A DNA stretch of 64,000 nt from Bradyrhizobium sp. 149 (GTDB lineage: Bacteria > Pseudomonadota > Alphaproteobacteria > Rhizobiales > Xanthobacteraceae), in NCBI RefSeq assembly GCF_023073915.1, contig NZ_JADPKK010000019.1, forward strand, positions 372,001 through 436,000, in the 5' to 3' direction. A model generated the notes under the pieces. That model saw nothing but the letters and a program-made list of their open reading frames with translations. It was not told the origin of the DNA and did not search any database. Position numbers and translations under genes: made by a program. Of this stretch, positions 1 through 8,034 are shown piece after piece. The first letter of the stretch is position 1. Each line of letters begins with the position of its first letter.

Positions 1-212
1 ACGGTCGTGCAATCGCCCTTGCACTGCTTCTGCGCCGCCGTGCGCGCTTCGTGCTCGGCCCCATAGTCGAAGGCCTGGCCATAGGCGCCGCATTTGCCGA
101 CCGCAAACGCACCGGCGGCGTGCGCATCCGTGATGTGGCGAGCGCCGGCGACGCAGACGGACAGCGCAAAGAAAAACATCGCGCAACGGCGCGCGACGAC
201 ATTCGAGGCCAT
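1..212 (-). CDS. DUF4189-like small secreted protein, partial
   Basis: The gene begins at an ATG at 212 and runs leftwards off the window edge, so only about 70 N-terminal residues are visible. The N-terminus is basic and then hydrophobic (MASNVVARR followed by CAMFFFALSVCVAG), which looks like a signal peptide. After it comes GAFAVGKCGAYGQAFDYG with a later CKGDC, the Gly/Ala/Cys pattern of the DUF4189 family of exported bacterial proteins of unknown role. The C-terminal part and stop are not in the window. The family call rests on motif resemblance only. Confidence 0.6.
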   Translation of the reverse strand, partial: MASNVVARRCAMFFFALSVCVAGARHITDAHAAGAFAVGKCGAYGQAFDYGAEHEARTAAQKQCKGDCTT

Positions 213-394
213 GGAAAAACCCCTCCCCCAAGGCAGGTGAAGGCGACTCTAAGCGCCGGTCGTTTCCACTTGGTGAACGCGTGGTTGAAAAGCGGCGTTC
301 GAATAGCGGGAGGAATATACACTTTATAGTTGTGTTTTTCAATCGCGTTATTTAAGGTCGTGAGGCTTCAAGCAGAGAGCCGGAGGAAACGACC

Positions 395-1441
395 ATGCGC
401 CACACCAATGCAATGCTGTTGGGAATGCTCGCGTCGGCCTGTCTCATCGGGCTTTCGCCCGCGCAGGCGCAGACGGTGAACTGGACCTGGACCAACCAGT
501 ACGGCTCAATCCTGGCCATCACCGGCTTCAACCAGACCACGGGCGCGATCACGGGGACCTACACCAACAACGCGGCAAACAGCTGCGACGGGGGCAAGCC
601 GCAGGGGGTGACGGGCTGGCTCGCCTACGGCAACTCGGGCACCGCGATCAGCTTCTCGGTAAACTTCCTCGGTTGCGGTTCGACTACGGTCTGGACCGGA
701 CAGCTCAACGCCACAACAGGCTTTCAGGGCCTTTGGTATTTGTCCCTCGGCGAAGCGGTCGCATGGAACGGCATCAGCGCGGGCGCCGACACATTCACAT
801 TCAGCAGCGGCAACAAGGCCCAACTGACGAAGAGCGGCGTCGAGCTGAAAGCCGGAGGCGTCGAGAAGCTTTCGAATACCAAGAAGGAGGCGAGCTTTGC
901 GGCCACCAAAGTGGTGGGTTACGCCGTGCGGATTGCGCTTCGCGCTGCCGCAAGGGCTACCCCCACGAAATCGTCATCCCCGTCTTGCCGCTTCCAGCGC
1001 CTGCGGCGTGTCGATGTCAAGGAAGGCGCTCTCGCCGTCGACCGGCACTTCGGCAACCGCCTCGGTGTGCTTGGCGATCAGATGACGCGCGCCGACATCG
1101 CCGTCGAGGGTCATCAATTCCCTGAAGAAGCGGCGCGACCACAGCACGGGGTTGCCGCGGCGGCCCTCGCTGACGGGTACGACAATCAGATTGCCGCGGT
1201 CCGGCGCAAAGCCGTCGATGAGCCGGTCGATCAGGCCGGCGTCGATCAGCGGCATGTCGCCGAGGCAGACCACAGCGCCATCGGACGTCTCGGGGACGGC
1301 GGCGATGCCGGCCTTGACCGAGCTTGCGATGCCGCCGGCAAAATCCGGATTTTTGACGAACCGCACATTCAGACCCTGCAGTGCCTGCTCGACCAGTTCG
1401 GTCTGATGGCCGGTGACGACGATCACCTCGGATGCTTTTGA
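395..1441 (+). CDS. Avidin family biotin-binding protein (bradavidin-like) with long readthrough C-terminal extension
   Basis: Residues 1-25 form a signal peptide ending AQA. From residue 26 (QTVNWTWTNQYGS) to about 164 the protein matches the avidin fold and, from memory, is nearly identical to bradavidin I of Bradyrhizobium diazoefficiens: NWTW, TGTYTNN, GWLAYGN, WTGQL and WYLSL strands, plus two Cys (64 and 94) that could form a disulphide. It should be a secreted or periplasmic tetrameric biotin binder. A good ribosome site (GGAGG) lies before the ATG. Bradavidin ends at about SNTKK; here that motif (to position 886) is followed in frame by GAG instead of a stop and the frame stays open for 184 further residues to 1441. 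The tail has no recognisable domain and from 974 onward is antisense to the convergent gene. The core call is secure; whether the tail is made is not known. Confidence 0.85.
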   Translation: MRHTNAMLLGMLASACLIGLSPAQAQTVNWTWTNQYGSILAITGFNQTTGAITGTYTNNAANSCDGGKPQGVTGWLAYGNSGTAISFSVNFLGCGSTTVWTGQLNATTGFQGLWYLSLGEAVAWNGISAGADTFTFSSGNKAQLTKSGVELKAGGVEKLSNTKKEASFAATKVVGYAVRIALRAAARATPTKSSSPSCRFQRLRRVDVKEGALAVDRHFGNRLGVLGDQMTRADIAVEGHQFPEEAARPQHGVAAAALADGYDNQIAAVRRKAVDEPVDQAGVDQRHVAEADHSAIGRLGDGGDAGLDRACDAAGKIRIFDEPHIQTLQCLLDQFGLMAGDDDHLGCF

Positions 1442-2578
1442 AGCAAGCGCCTGCTCCGTCGCGATCCGCACCAGCTTCTTGCCGTCGAGTTCGGCGAGCA
1501 GTTTGTTCGGTCCGCCCATGCGGGTCGAACGGCCCGCCGCAAGCACGATCGCCGCGACCTGGTTGTTGCCCTCGATCTCCGGTTTTGCGCGCGGCTGCGG
1601 ACGCGTCACGATCTCCATCAGCAGGCCGCCGACGCCCATGCCCATCAGCTCGGAACGGGTCACCTTGATGCCCGCGAGGAGCCGCATCAGCACCCAGTCG
1701 AAGCCGTTCTCGACCGGCGAACGCGCGCAGCCAGGCGCGCCCAGCACCGGCACGCGGCCGGCCCGGGCGATCAGCAGCAGATTGCCCGGATCGACCGGCA
1801 TGCCGAAATGTTCGATCTCGCCGCCGATTTCGGTGACGGCCGCCGGAATCACGTCGCGGCGATCCGCGATCGCGGATGCCCCGAACACGATCACGAGCTC
1901 GGCGCCAAGTCCCAGCAATTCCTTGATCGCAGCCGACAGCGCCCGCTCCTCATGCGGGACCCGCCGCTCGGCGATAATGCTGGCACCGGCCGGCGCCAGC
2001 CGCTCGGCGGTGACGCGCAACGTCTTGTCGATCACCTTGGAGGAGAGGCCTGGCAGCAGCGTCGAAACCACGCCGACGCGCTTGATGACGTAAGGCGCGA
2101 TCTTCAGCACGTCGCGGCCCGCAGCCTTCACCGCGGCATCACGCAAGCTTGCTTCGACGCCGAACGGGATGATCTTGACGGTGCCGACCATCTCGCCCTC
2201 GACCACCGGCTTGAAGGCGGAGAGCGTGGCAAAGGTAATGGCCTCATCGATATTGTTGATGCGGTCGACCGCGGCGCGATCGATCACCAGCACCCCCGGG
2301 CGCGCGGCGAACAGATTGGCGCGGCCCGTGAAGGCGCGCTCGACATGAATGCCATCGCCGCCGACGGCGAGCGCAATGCTGGCAGCCGCGATGTCCTCGG
2401 AGACATCGCCCTCCTCCATCCGCACCACCACGACATCCTTGATGCCGGCCCGCTCCAGCGCCTCGACCTCCCCAGGTCCGATGGTCGTGCCCTTCTTCAG
2501 CACCAGCGGCCCCTGGCGCAGGGTATGGACGGTCACCCCGCCGATCGCATCCCTGGGGCTCGCCGGGCCGAATTTCAT
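974..2578 (-). CDS. Molybdopterin-binding / MocA-type NTP transferase fusion protein
   Basis: 534 residues. The first ~340 residues resemble the MoeA/MogA-like molybdopterin-binding domain (VVSTLLPGLSSKVIDKT, then GASAIADRRDVIP). From about residue 345 a nucleotidyltransferase domain begins with AAIVLAAGRSTRMGGPNKLL, the nucleotide-binding signature of MobA/MocA proteins, followed by VCLGDMPL. Such proteins attach CMP (or GMP) to molybdopterin to make the dinucleotide cofactor used by xanthine dehydrogenase/CO dehydrogenase-type enzymes. Its ATG overlaps the stop of the upstream XdhC-like gene by 4 bases, so it is translationally coupled and last in the cox-type operon. Its 3' end overlaps the avidin readthrough tail on the other strand by 468 bases. 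Confidence 0.88.
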   Translation of the reverse strand: MKFGPASPRDAIGGVTVHTLRQGPLVLKKGTTIGPGEVEALERAGIKDVVVVRMEEGDVSEDIAAASIALAVGGDGIHVERAFTGRANLFAARPGVLVIDRAAVDRINNIDEAITFATLSAFKPVVEGEMVGTVKIIPFGVEASLRDAAVKAAGRDVLKIAPYVIKRVGVVSTLLPGLSSKVIDKTLRVTAERLAPAGASIIAERRVPHEERALSAAIKELLGLGAELVIVFGASAIADRRDVIPAAVTEIGGEIEHFGMPVDPGNLLLIARAGRVPVLGAPGCARSPVENGFDWVLMRLLAGIKVTRSELMGMGVGGLLMEIVTRPQPRAKPEIEGNNQVAAIVLAAGRSTRMGGPNKLLAELDGKKLVRIATEQALASKASEVIVVTGHQTELVEQALQGLNVRFVKNPDFAGGIASSVKAGIAAVPETSDGAVVCLGDMPLIDAGLIDRLIDGFAPDRGNLIVVPVSEGRRGNPVLWSRRFFRELMTLDGDVGARHLIAKHTEAVAEVPVDGESAFLDIDTPQALEAARRG

Positions 2579-3276
2579 GCCGCTTCTTCTTTTTCTTTGG
2601 GCGGCAAGCGAAGCACCGCGGTGATCTCGGCCATGATCGACACCGCGATCTCGGACGGCGAGACCGCGCCGATCGCAAGCCCGATGGGCGCGTGGATGCG
2701 CGCAATGTCAGAGTCCTTGGCGCCCTGCGCCCGCAGCCGGTCGCCGCGCTTGGCGTGCGTCTTCCGTGACCCGAGCGCGCCGATGTAGAAGCAGTTGCGC
2801 TCGAAGGCGTGCAGCAGCGCGGGATCGTCGATCTTGGGATCATGCGTCACCGCGACGAAAGCCGTATAGCTATCGACGTTGAGCGGCGGCAGCGCCGTCT
2901 CGGGCCATTCCGCGACCAACGGAACGTCGGGGAAGCGCTCGGGGCTCGCAAAGGCCGTGCGCGGATCGACCACGGTGACGTCGTAGCCGAGCGAGCGCGC
3001 CAGCGGCGCCAGCGCCTGGCTGATATGGACGGCGCCGACGATGACGAGCTTTGCGGTCGGCGCATAGACGTTGAGGAAAAGCTTCTTGCCGCCGGCTTCG
3101 ACGCTGGCGCTCTTGCCCATGCGAAGCTGCTTGTCGAGTTCAGCGCCCAAGGGATCCTTCGCGAAATCCGTGGCCTTCACCAGGCGCTGCTCGCCGCTCT
3201 CGGTGTCGGTCACCAGGATCACCGGCCGGCGCGCGGCGCGCTCGGCATTGAGTTCGTGCAGGATATCGAGCTTCAC
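2575..3276 (-). CDS. XdhC/CoxI family protein, C-terminal (Rossmann) half
   Basis: 233 residues starting at GTG 3276, two bases after the stop of the preceding gene; a longer in-frame ORF exists but its extra N-terminus is a shadow of that gene. LVIVGAVHISQALAPLA is the XdhC Rossmann dinucleotide-binding motif, and FYIGALGSRKTH plus HAPIGLAIGA(VSPSEIA) are the family's C-terminal signature. XdhC-type proteins insert or sulphurate the molybdenum cofactor of xanthine dehydrogenase-like enzymes before transfer to the apoenzyme. The N-terminal XdhC domain is encoded by the separate gene just upstream, so the usual single protein is split in two here, an arrangement seen in other cox clusters. Confidence 0.88.
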   Translation of the reverse strand: MKLDILHELNAERAARRPVILVTDTESGEQRLVKATDFAKDPLGAELDKQLRMGKSASVEAGGKKLFLNVYAPTAKLVIVGAVHISQALAPLARSLGYDVTVVDPRTAFASPERFPDVPLVAEWPETALPPLNVDSYTAFVAVTHDPKIDDPALLHAFERNCFYIGALGSRKTHAKRGDRLRAQGAKDSDIARIHAPIGLAIGAVSPSEIAVSIMAEITAVLRLPPKEKEEAA

Positions 3277-3278
3277 GG

Positions 3279-3602
3279 CTAGCCGACTTTCTCGACGAAG
3301 ACGCGAATGGTGCCGCCGCAGGACAGCCCGACATTCCAGGCAGTCTCGTCGGCAACGCCAAACTCCAGCATCCTGGGCTTGCCGCTCTGGATCACGTCCA
3401 TGGCCTCGGTGACCACGGCGCCCTCGACGCAGCCGCCGGAGACGGACCCCAGGAATGTGCCCTCGTCGTTGATGACGAGGCTCGAGCCCGCCGGGCGCGG
3501 CGCCGAGCCCCAGGTTTCCACCACGGTGGCGAGCGCAACGCCACGACCCGCCTTTTGCCAGTCCTCCGCCGCCTTCAGAATATCCTCGTCGCGATCGAGC
3601 AT
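3279..3602 (-). CDS. XdhC/CoxI family protein, N-terminal domain
   Basis: 107 residues. WGSAPRPAGSSLVI and SVSGGCVEGAVV are the typical motifs of the XdhC_CoxI N-terminal domain, and LSCGGTIRVFVE ends it. It probably works with the 233-residue Rossmann protein encoded immediately downstream (2-base gap) in maturation of a molybdenum hydroxylase. It lies 9 bases downstream of the VWA gene and is clearly part of the same operon. The Cys in SGGC and SCGG are conserved features of the family. Confidence 0.88.
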   Translation of the reverse strand: MLDRDEDILKAAEDWQKAGRGVALATVVETWGSAPRPAGSSLVINDEGTFLGSVSGGCVEGAVVTEAMDVIQSGKPRMLEFGVADETAWNVGLSCGGTIRVFVEKVG

Positions 3603-3611
3603 GGCTACCTC

Positions 3612-4814
3612 TCAAGCTGCGGAGCGGATCAGGCTGCGGTGATGCGGCGGCAGCGGCCGGGAGAGCGTGGTGATCAGCTCCTGGATCGAACTCAAATTAT
3701 GTACCGGGCGGAATTCGTCAACGTGCGGCAGCATCATTTTGATGCCTTGGGCCTTGGCCTCGAAGCCGCCAAACCGCAGCAGCGGGTTGAGCCAGATCAG
3801 CCGGCGGCAGGAGCGGTGCAGCCGGTCCATCTCGAAGGCGAGCTTGGAATCGGCCTCCCGCTCCAGCCCGTCGGAGATCAGCAGCACGATGGCGCCCTGG
3901 CTCAGCACGCGCCGCGCCCACAATTTGTTGAAATTGTGCAGCGAGGCCGATATCCGCGTGCCGCCGGCCCAGTCCTCGACCGAGGCCGAGCAGCTCGCCA
4001 GCGCCTCGTCAGGGTCGCGCTGGCGCAGCGCCCGGGTGACATTGGTGAGCCGGGTACCGAACAGGAAGACCGAGACGCGTTTGCGCGCGTCCCCTACGGC
4101 ATGCAGAAAATGCAGGAACAGGCGGGTGTACTCGCTCATCGAACCCGAGATGTCGAGCAGCGCGACGATCGGCGCCGGCTTCTCGATCCGCCCGAAGCGA
4201 TGGATCTCGATGATGTCGCCGCCGGTGCGCAACGAGGCGCGGAGGGTGCGGCGCAGGTCGAGGCGCGGGCCGCGGGGATCGGGCCGGCGCCGCCGCGTCA
4301 GAAGCTCGGCCTGCGGCAACCGCATCCGCTCGACGGCGCGGAGCGCTTCCGTGATCTCAGCCGCGCTCATCTGCGCAAAATCCTTTTTCTGAAGGATTTC
4401 CTTGTCTGAGACCGACAGGCGCAAATCCTGCTCCTGGTGCTGCGGCGTCTCCGTCATGCGCGGCTGCGCCATCGCCTCCTGCACACGGCGCGAGCCGGCC
4501 TGCGGCTTCTTCTTGGCCTGCTCCGGCAACGGGACCGAATCCAGCATGTGCTTCCACTCTTCCGAGGCGCGGAAGAACAGGTTGAAGGCCTGTTTGAAGA
4601 TCAGCGCATGCTCGTGGCGCGTGACGAAGATCGCCTCCAGCGTGGCGAACACGTCGGCGCGGTTGCCGATGTCGATCACCTGGAGCGCGCCCATGGCATC
4701 GATGACCGCACCGGGCCCGACCGGCATGCCCGCCGAACGCAGCGCGCGGGCGAAGCCGACGATGTTGTCAGCGAATTGCTCGGTTTGCTCAGGCGCCAGG
4801 TGGTTGATGGCCAT
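3612..4814 (-). CDS. coxE: VWA domain-containing CoxE-like protein
   Basis: 400 residues. The N-terminal 200 residues are helical and charged; the C-terminal half is a von Willebrand factor A domain with the MIDAS motif in ALLDISGSMSEYTRL and a later LLISDGLE. This is the CoxE family, which works with the AAA+ protein CoxD in post-translational assembly of the CO dehydrogenase active site (known for Oligotropha). It lies downstream of the MoxR-type gene, separated by about 100 bases that hold a palindromic repeat. Confidence 0.88.
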   Translation of the reverse strand: MAINHLAPEQTEQFADNIVGFARALRSAGMPVGPGAVIDAMGALQVIDIGNRADVFATLEAIFVTRHEHALIFKQAFNLFFRASEEWKHMLDSVPLPEQAKKKPQAGSRRVQEAMAQPRMTETPQHQEQDLRLSVSDKEILQKKDFAQMSAAEITEALRAVERMRLPQAELLTRRRRPDPRGPRLDLRRTLRASLRTGGDIIEIHRFGRIEKPAPIVALLDISGSMSEYTRLFLHFLHAVGDARKRVSVFLFGTRLTNVTRALRQRDPDEALASCSASVEDWAGGTRISASLHNFNKLWARRVLSQGAIVLLISDGLEREADSKLAFEMDRLHRSCRRLIWLNPLLRFGGFEAKAQGIKMMLPHVDEFRPVHNLSSIQELITTLSRPLPPHHRSLIRSAA

Positions 4815-4830
4815 GGTCTGCTGTCCCTGC

Positions 4831-4911
4831 CGTCATTCCGGGCGCGCAAAGCGCGAACCCGGAATCTCGAGGCTCCGGCTTCGATGCTACGCATCGCCCC
4901 GGAACGACGAC
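4831..4911. repeat. Palindromic intergenic repeat, family A copy 1
   Basis: The sequence starts CGTCATTCCGGGCGCGC and ends GCATCGCCCCGGAACGACG; the two ends are near inverted repeats, and the middle holds GCGCAAAGCGCG and GATGCTACGCATCG hairpins. A second copy with the same order of blocks is at 33422-33514. It sits between coxE and coxD inside the operon and would fold into a long hairpin in the transcript. Confidence 0.85.
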
Positions 4912-4913
4912 GA

Positions 4914-5852
4914 CTAATTCTCGTTCGTCGCTTCCTTCAGCACCTTCTGCAAGGTGTCGCCCTGCATCCGCGTGATGTCGTCCTGGTATTTGAGCAGCGC
5001 ACCCAGCGTGTCGCCGACCACTTCCGGGGTCAGCGATCGGGCGTCGAGCTCGGACAAAGCGGTGGCCCAGTCGATGGTCTCGGCGACGCCCGGCGACTTG
5101 TAGAAATCCTGATTGCGCAGCGCCTGGACGAAGCGCACGACCTGCTGCGACAGTTTTGCGGAGATGCCGGGCACGCGCGACTTGACGATCGCGAGCTCGC
5201 GATCGGCGTTGGGATAATCGACCCAATGATAGAGACAGCGCCGCTTCAGCGCGTCGTGAATCTCGCGGGTGCGGTTGGAGGTGATGATGACGATCGGCGG
5301 GTTCGGCGCCTTCACGGTGCCGAATTCGGGGATCGTCACCTGGAAGTCGCTGAGGATTTCGAGCAGATAGGCCTCGAACGCCTCGTCGGCGCGGTCGAGC
5401 TCGTCGATCAGCAGCACCGGCGGACCGGCGACATCGGGCTCCAGCGCCTGGAGCAGCGGTCGCTTGATCATGTAGCGGTCGGCGAAGATGTCGGACGACA
5501 ATTGATCGCGATCGGTGTCTCCGGCGGCCTCTGCCATCCGGATCGCGATCATCTGCGCGGCGCTATTCCACTCGTAGACTGCCGAGGAGACGTCGAGGCC
5601 TTCGTAGCACTGCAGGCGGATCAGCTTCCGCCCCAGCGCCGCCGACAGCACTTTTGCGATCTCGGTCTTGCCGACGCCGGCCTCGCCTTCCAGAAACAGC
5701 GGCCGGCCCATGCGCAGCGACAGATAGGTCACCGTGGCCAGCGATCGCTCGGCGAGATAGCCGCGCGACGTCAGGAGTTCGAGCATCGCATCGACCGATG
5801 CCGGCAATACAACTGAAGTATTGGCACCGGACGTATTGGCCGCTGAAGTCAT
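4914..5852 (-). CDS. coxD: MoxR-family AAA+ ATPase, CoxD-like
   Basis: 312 residues. Walker A is GEAGVGKTEIAK at about residue 57 and Walker B is VLLIDELDRADE, followed by the MoxR-type EAYLLEILSDFQVTIPEFG and sensor-1 region VIITSNRTREIHDALKRR. MoxR ATPases act with VWA partners; here the VWA gene coxE is next. CoxD is known to be needed for sulphuration and copper insertion at the CODH active site, acting as a chaperone-like ATPase. It begins 62 bases after the FAD subunit gene, exactly where a coxL gene would otherwise be expected nearby. Confidence 0.9.
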   Translation of the reverse strand: MTSAANTSGANTSVVLPASVDAMLELLTSRGYLAERSLATVTYLSLRMGRPLFLEGEAGVGKTEIAKVLSAALGRKLIRLQCYEGLDVSSAVYEWNSAAQMIAIRMAEAAGDTDRDQLSSDIFADRYMIKRPLLQALEPDVAGPPVLLIDELDRADEAFEAYLLEILSDFQVTIPEFGTVKAPNPPIVIITSNRTREIHDALKRRCLYHWVDYPNADRELAIVKSRVPGISAKLSQQVVRFVQALRNQDFYKSPGVAETIDWATALSELDARSLTPEVVGDTLGALLKYQDDITRMQGDTLQKVLKEATNEN

Positions 5853-5914
5853 GAAAAAGCCAGTCTCGCTGCGCCCTCACCGGGGACAAGTTTGGGCCGA
5901 GGCGTGAGGATCAC

Positions 5915-6721
5915 TCACTCCTTGGCGTTGGCGGCGTCGAGGGCACGCCGCGTCAGCACGCCGATGAGGTGCGCGCGGTATTCGGCGCTGCCATGGATGT
6001 CGCTGTTGAGGCCGTCCGCCGGCACCTCGATGCCATCAAGCGCCTTCGCGGCGAAGCGCTTCTTCAGGGCTTCCTCGAAAGCGGTGACACGGAATACGCC
6101 TTCGGAGCCGGCGCCGGTGACCGCGACCCGCACGTCCGACGGACGCCGCGCCACGAACACGCCGACCAGCGCGTAGCGCGAGGCCTGGTTGCGGAACTTG
6201 ATGTAGGCCGCCTTCTTCGGCAGCGGAAACATCACCTTGGTGATGATCTCGTCGGCTTCGAGCGCCGTCGTGAACAGGCCCTGGAAATACTCTTCCGCCT
6301 TGAGGCGGCGCTTGTTGGTGACAATGGTGGCGCCGAGCGCGAGCACCGCAGCTGGATAGTCCGCGGTCGGATCGTTGTTGGCGAGCGAGCCGCCAATCGT
6401 GCCCTTGTGGCGCACGGCGGGATCGCCGATCTGGCTGGCAAGGTTCGCAAGCGCCGGGATGGCCTCGCCGACGATGGCGGAGCTTGCGACCTCGGCATGC
6501 CTGGCGGTGGCGCCGATCACGAGCGCCCGGCCCTTCATCTCGATCGTGTTGAGGCCCTCGATATGGGAAAGGTCGACCAGATGCGGCGGGCTGGCGAGGC
6601 GCTGCTTCATGACGGGAATCAGCGTGTGGCCGCCGGCGATCACCTTGGCGTCTTCGTTCTTCACCAGGAGGTTGGCGGCCTGCCGAACGGTCCCGGGGCG
6701 ATGGTATTTGAAATCGTACAT
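5915..6721 (-). CDS. coxM: Xanthine dehydrogenase/CODH family FAD-binding subunit (CoxM-like)
   Basis: 268 residues, close to the usual length of medium subunits. The N-terminal FAD-binding loop is AGGHTLIPVMKQRL, and the second is IGGSLANNDPTADYPAA, the classic TIGG(S/N)LA..DP.ADYPAA flavin motif. The subunit passes electrons from the 2Fe-2S subunit to FAD and then to an acceptor in a heterotrimeric molybdenum hydroxylase. The 2Fe-2S subunit gene is 33 bases upstream. No large molybdopterin-binding subunit gene occurs anywhere in the window. Confidence 0.9.
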   Translation of the reverse strand: MYDFKYHRPGTVRQAANLLVKNEDAKVIAGGHTLIPVMKQRLASPPHLVDLSHIEGLNTIEMKGRALVIGATARHAEVASSAIVGEAIPALANLASQIGDPAVRHKGTIGGSLANNDPTADYPAAVLALGATIVTNKRRLKAEEYFQGLFTTALEADEIITKVMFPLPKKAAYIKFRNQASRYALVGVFVARRPSDVRVAVTGAGSEGVFRVTAFEEALKKRFAAKALDGIEVPADGLNSDIHGSAEYRAHLIGVLTRRALDAANAKE

Positions 6722-6754
6722 CTGAATGTCCTGATCGCAGAGTGCGCGCGCGGT

Positions 6755-7240
6755 TTACGCGAGATCGGATTTCGCCATCGCCTTGGCGCCGGCGGAGATC
6801 GAGGTGACGATGTTCTGGTAGCCGGTGCAGCGGCAGAGATTGCCTTCCAGCTCCTCGCGGATGGTGTGGTCGTCGAGCTCATTGCCCTTGCGATGGACGA
6901 TGTCGATCGCGGTCATGATCATGCCGGGCGTACAGAAGCCGCACTGCAGGCCGTGGTGCTCGCGGAAGGCCTCCTGCATCGGATGCAGCGGCGCGCCGTC
7001 GGCGGCCAATCCCTCGATCGTCTTGACCTCGTGGCCATCGGCCATCACGGCAAGCGTGGTGCAGGACTTCACGGCCTTGCCGTCCAGATGCACAACGCAG
7101 GCGCCGCACTGCGAGGTGTCGCAGCCGACATGGGTGCCGGTGAGCCGCAGATTCTCGCGCAGGAACTGCACCAGCAGGGTACGGGGATCGACATTGGCCG
7201 TGACAGGATTGCCGTTCACGATGAGGGAGATTTTTGCCAT
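6755..7240 (-). CDS. coxS: 2Fe-2S subunit of a molybdenum hydroxylase (CoxS-like)
   Basis: 161 residues from the ATG at 7240; a GTG two codons earlier is less likely because GAGAG lies at normal spacing from the ATG. The plant-type cluster is bound by [12 protein letters not shown] plus a later C, and the second cluster by [10 protein letters not shown] and [11 protein letters not shown]. This is the small subunit that relays electrons between Mo cofactor and FAD. It is followed directly by coxM; the substrate of the enzyme cannot be told without the large subunit. Confidence 0.92.
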   Translation of the reverse strand: MAKISLIVNGNPVTANVDPRTLLVQFLRENLRLTGTHVGCDTSQCGACVVHLDGKAVKSCTTLAVMADGHEVKTIEGLAADGAPLHPMQEAFREHHGLQCGFCTPGMIMTAIDIVHRKGNELDDHTIREELEGNLCRCTGYQNIVTSISAGAKAMAKSDLA

Positions 7241-7261
7241 AAGCACTCTCTATCAGCGCCC

Positions 7262-7276
7262 CGACGGGTCCCGTCG
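7262..7276. promoter_or_regulatory. Perfect 7-bp inverted repeat upstream of coxS
   Basis: CGACGGG-T-CCCGTCG is a perfect palindrome with one central base, 22 bases upstream of the coxS start codon. A second perfect palindrome, TGCCCCGGGGCA, lies at 7320-7331 in the same 164-base gap between coxG and coxS. Either could be an operator or an RNA hairpin; no function can be assigned. Confidence 0.35.
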
Positions 7277-7404
7277 AAGCGGTTCTTATAATTATTCCAA
7301 CCCATCATATGGGCCATTATGCCCCGGGGCAACATCACCCGGAACGCAAGGCGCCATGACAAAACGCGATATGCCGAAAGGCGCAATGCTTGAGGTATTG
7401 GCCT

Positions 7405-7851
7405 TCAGCCCTGTACCGCCTTGGCGAAGTTCGCGAAAAATTCGTCGGCTAGCTTCTTGGCGGCGCCGTTGATCAGGCGCTGGCCGAGCTGCGCCAACTT
7501 GCCACCGATCTGCGCCTCGACCTCGTAGGACAAAAGCGTGCCGCCGTCCTTCTCCGCAAGCTTGACCACGGCGCCACCCTTGGCGAAGCCGGCCACCCCG
7601 CCCTCGCCTTCACCGGAGATCTTGTAGCCGTTCGGCGGGTCGAGATCGGACAGCGTGACCTTGCCCTTGAAGCGCGCCGACACCGGGCCGACCTTCATTT
7701 TCGCCGTCGCACGAAAGCCGCCATCTTCGGTCTTCTCCAGCTCTTCGCAGCCAGGGATGCAGGCCTTCAGCACCTCGGCATCATTGAGCTTGGCCCACAC
7801 GGCCTCGCGCGGCGCCGCAAGCTGGACTTCGCCGTTCATCGTCATGGCCAT
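7405..7851 (-). CDS. coxG: CoxG/SRPBCC family protein (carbon monoxide dehydrogenase subunit G)
   Basis: 148 residues from the ATG at 7851, which has a GGAGG ribosome site 6 bases upstream. MNGEVQLAAPREAVWAKLND and VLKACIPGCEEL are the start of the CoxG family, an SRPBCC (Bet v 1-like) fold thought to help anchor or recruit CODH at the membrane. The C-terminal hydrophobic anchor of Oligotropha CoxG is absent here, so this is the short soluble form. It is first gene of the minus-strand cox series, 164 bases ahead of coxS, so it may share or have its own promoter. Confidence 0.88.
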   Translation of the reverse strand: MAMTMNGEVQLAAPREAVWAKLNDAEVLKACIPGCEELEKTEDGGFRATAKMKVGPVSARFKGKVTLSDLDPPNGYKISGEGEGGVAGFAKGGAVVKLAEKDGGTLLSYEVEAQIGGKLAQLGQRLINGAAKKLADEFFANFAKAVQG

Positions 7852-8034
7852 GGGTGCCTCCCGGGATATCGAACTTGGATCGCGCAACTCTAATGCTGCT
7901 CAAGTAACGCAGGGAGGCGGCAAAAGAAAGGGTGCCCCCCGGTCACGTGCAATGCATATTCGCAACTGCAAAAAGCTTGCGCTGATTGTTTGGGATTGGC
8001 ACGGGCGGGCCATGGTGGTTAGGTCCCGCACAAT

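Noticed and set aside
2575..3615. A longer XdhC frame starting at 3615
   Set aside because: Residues before the GTG at 3276 are an out-of-frame copy of the separate N-terminal XdhC gene.
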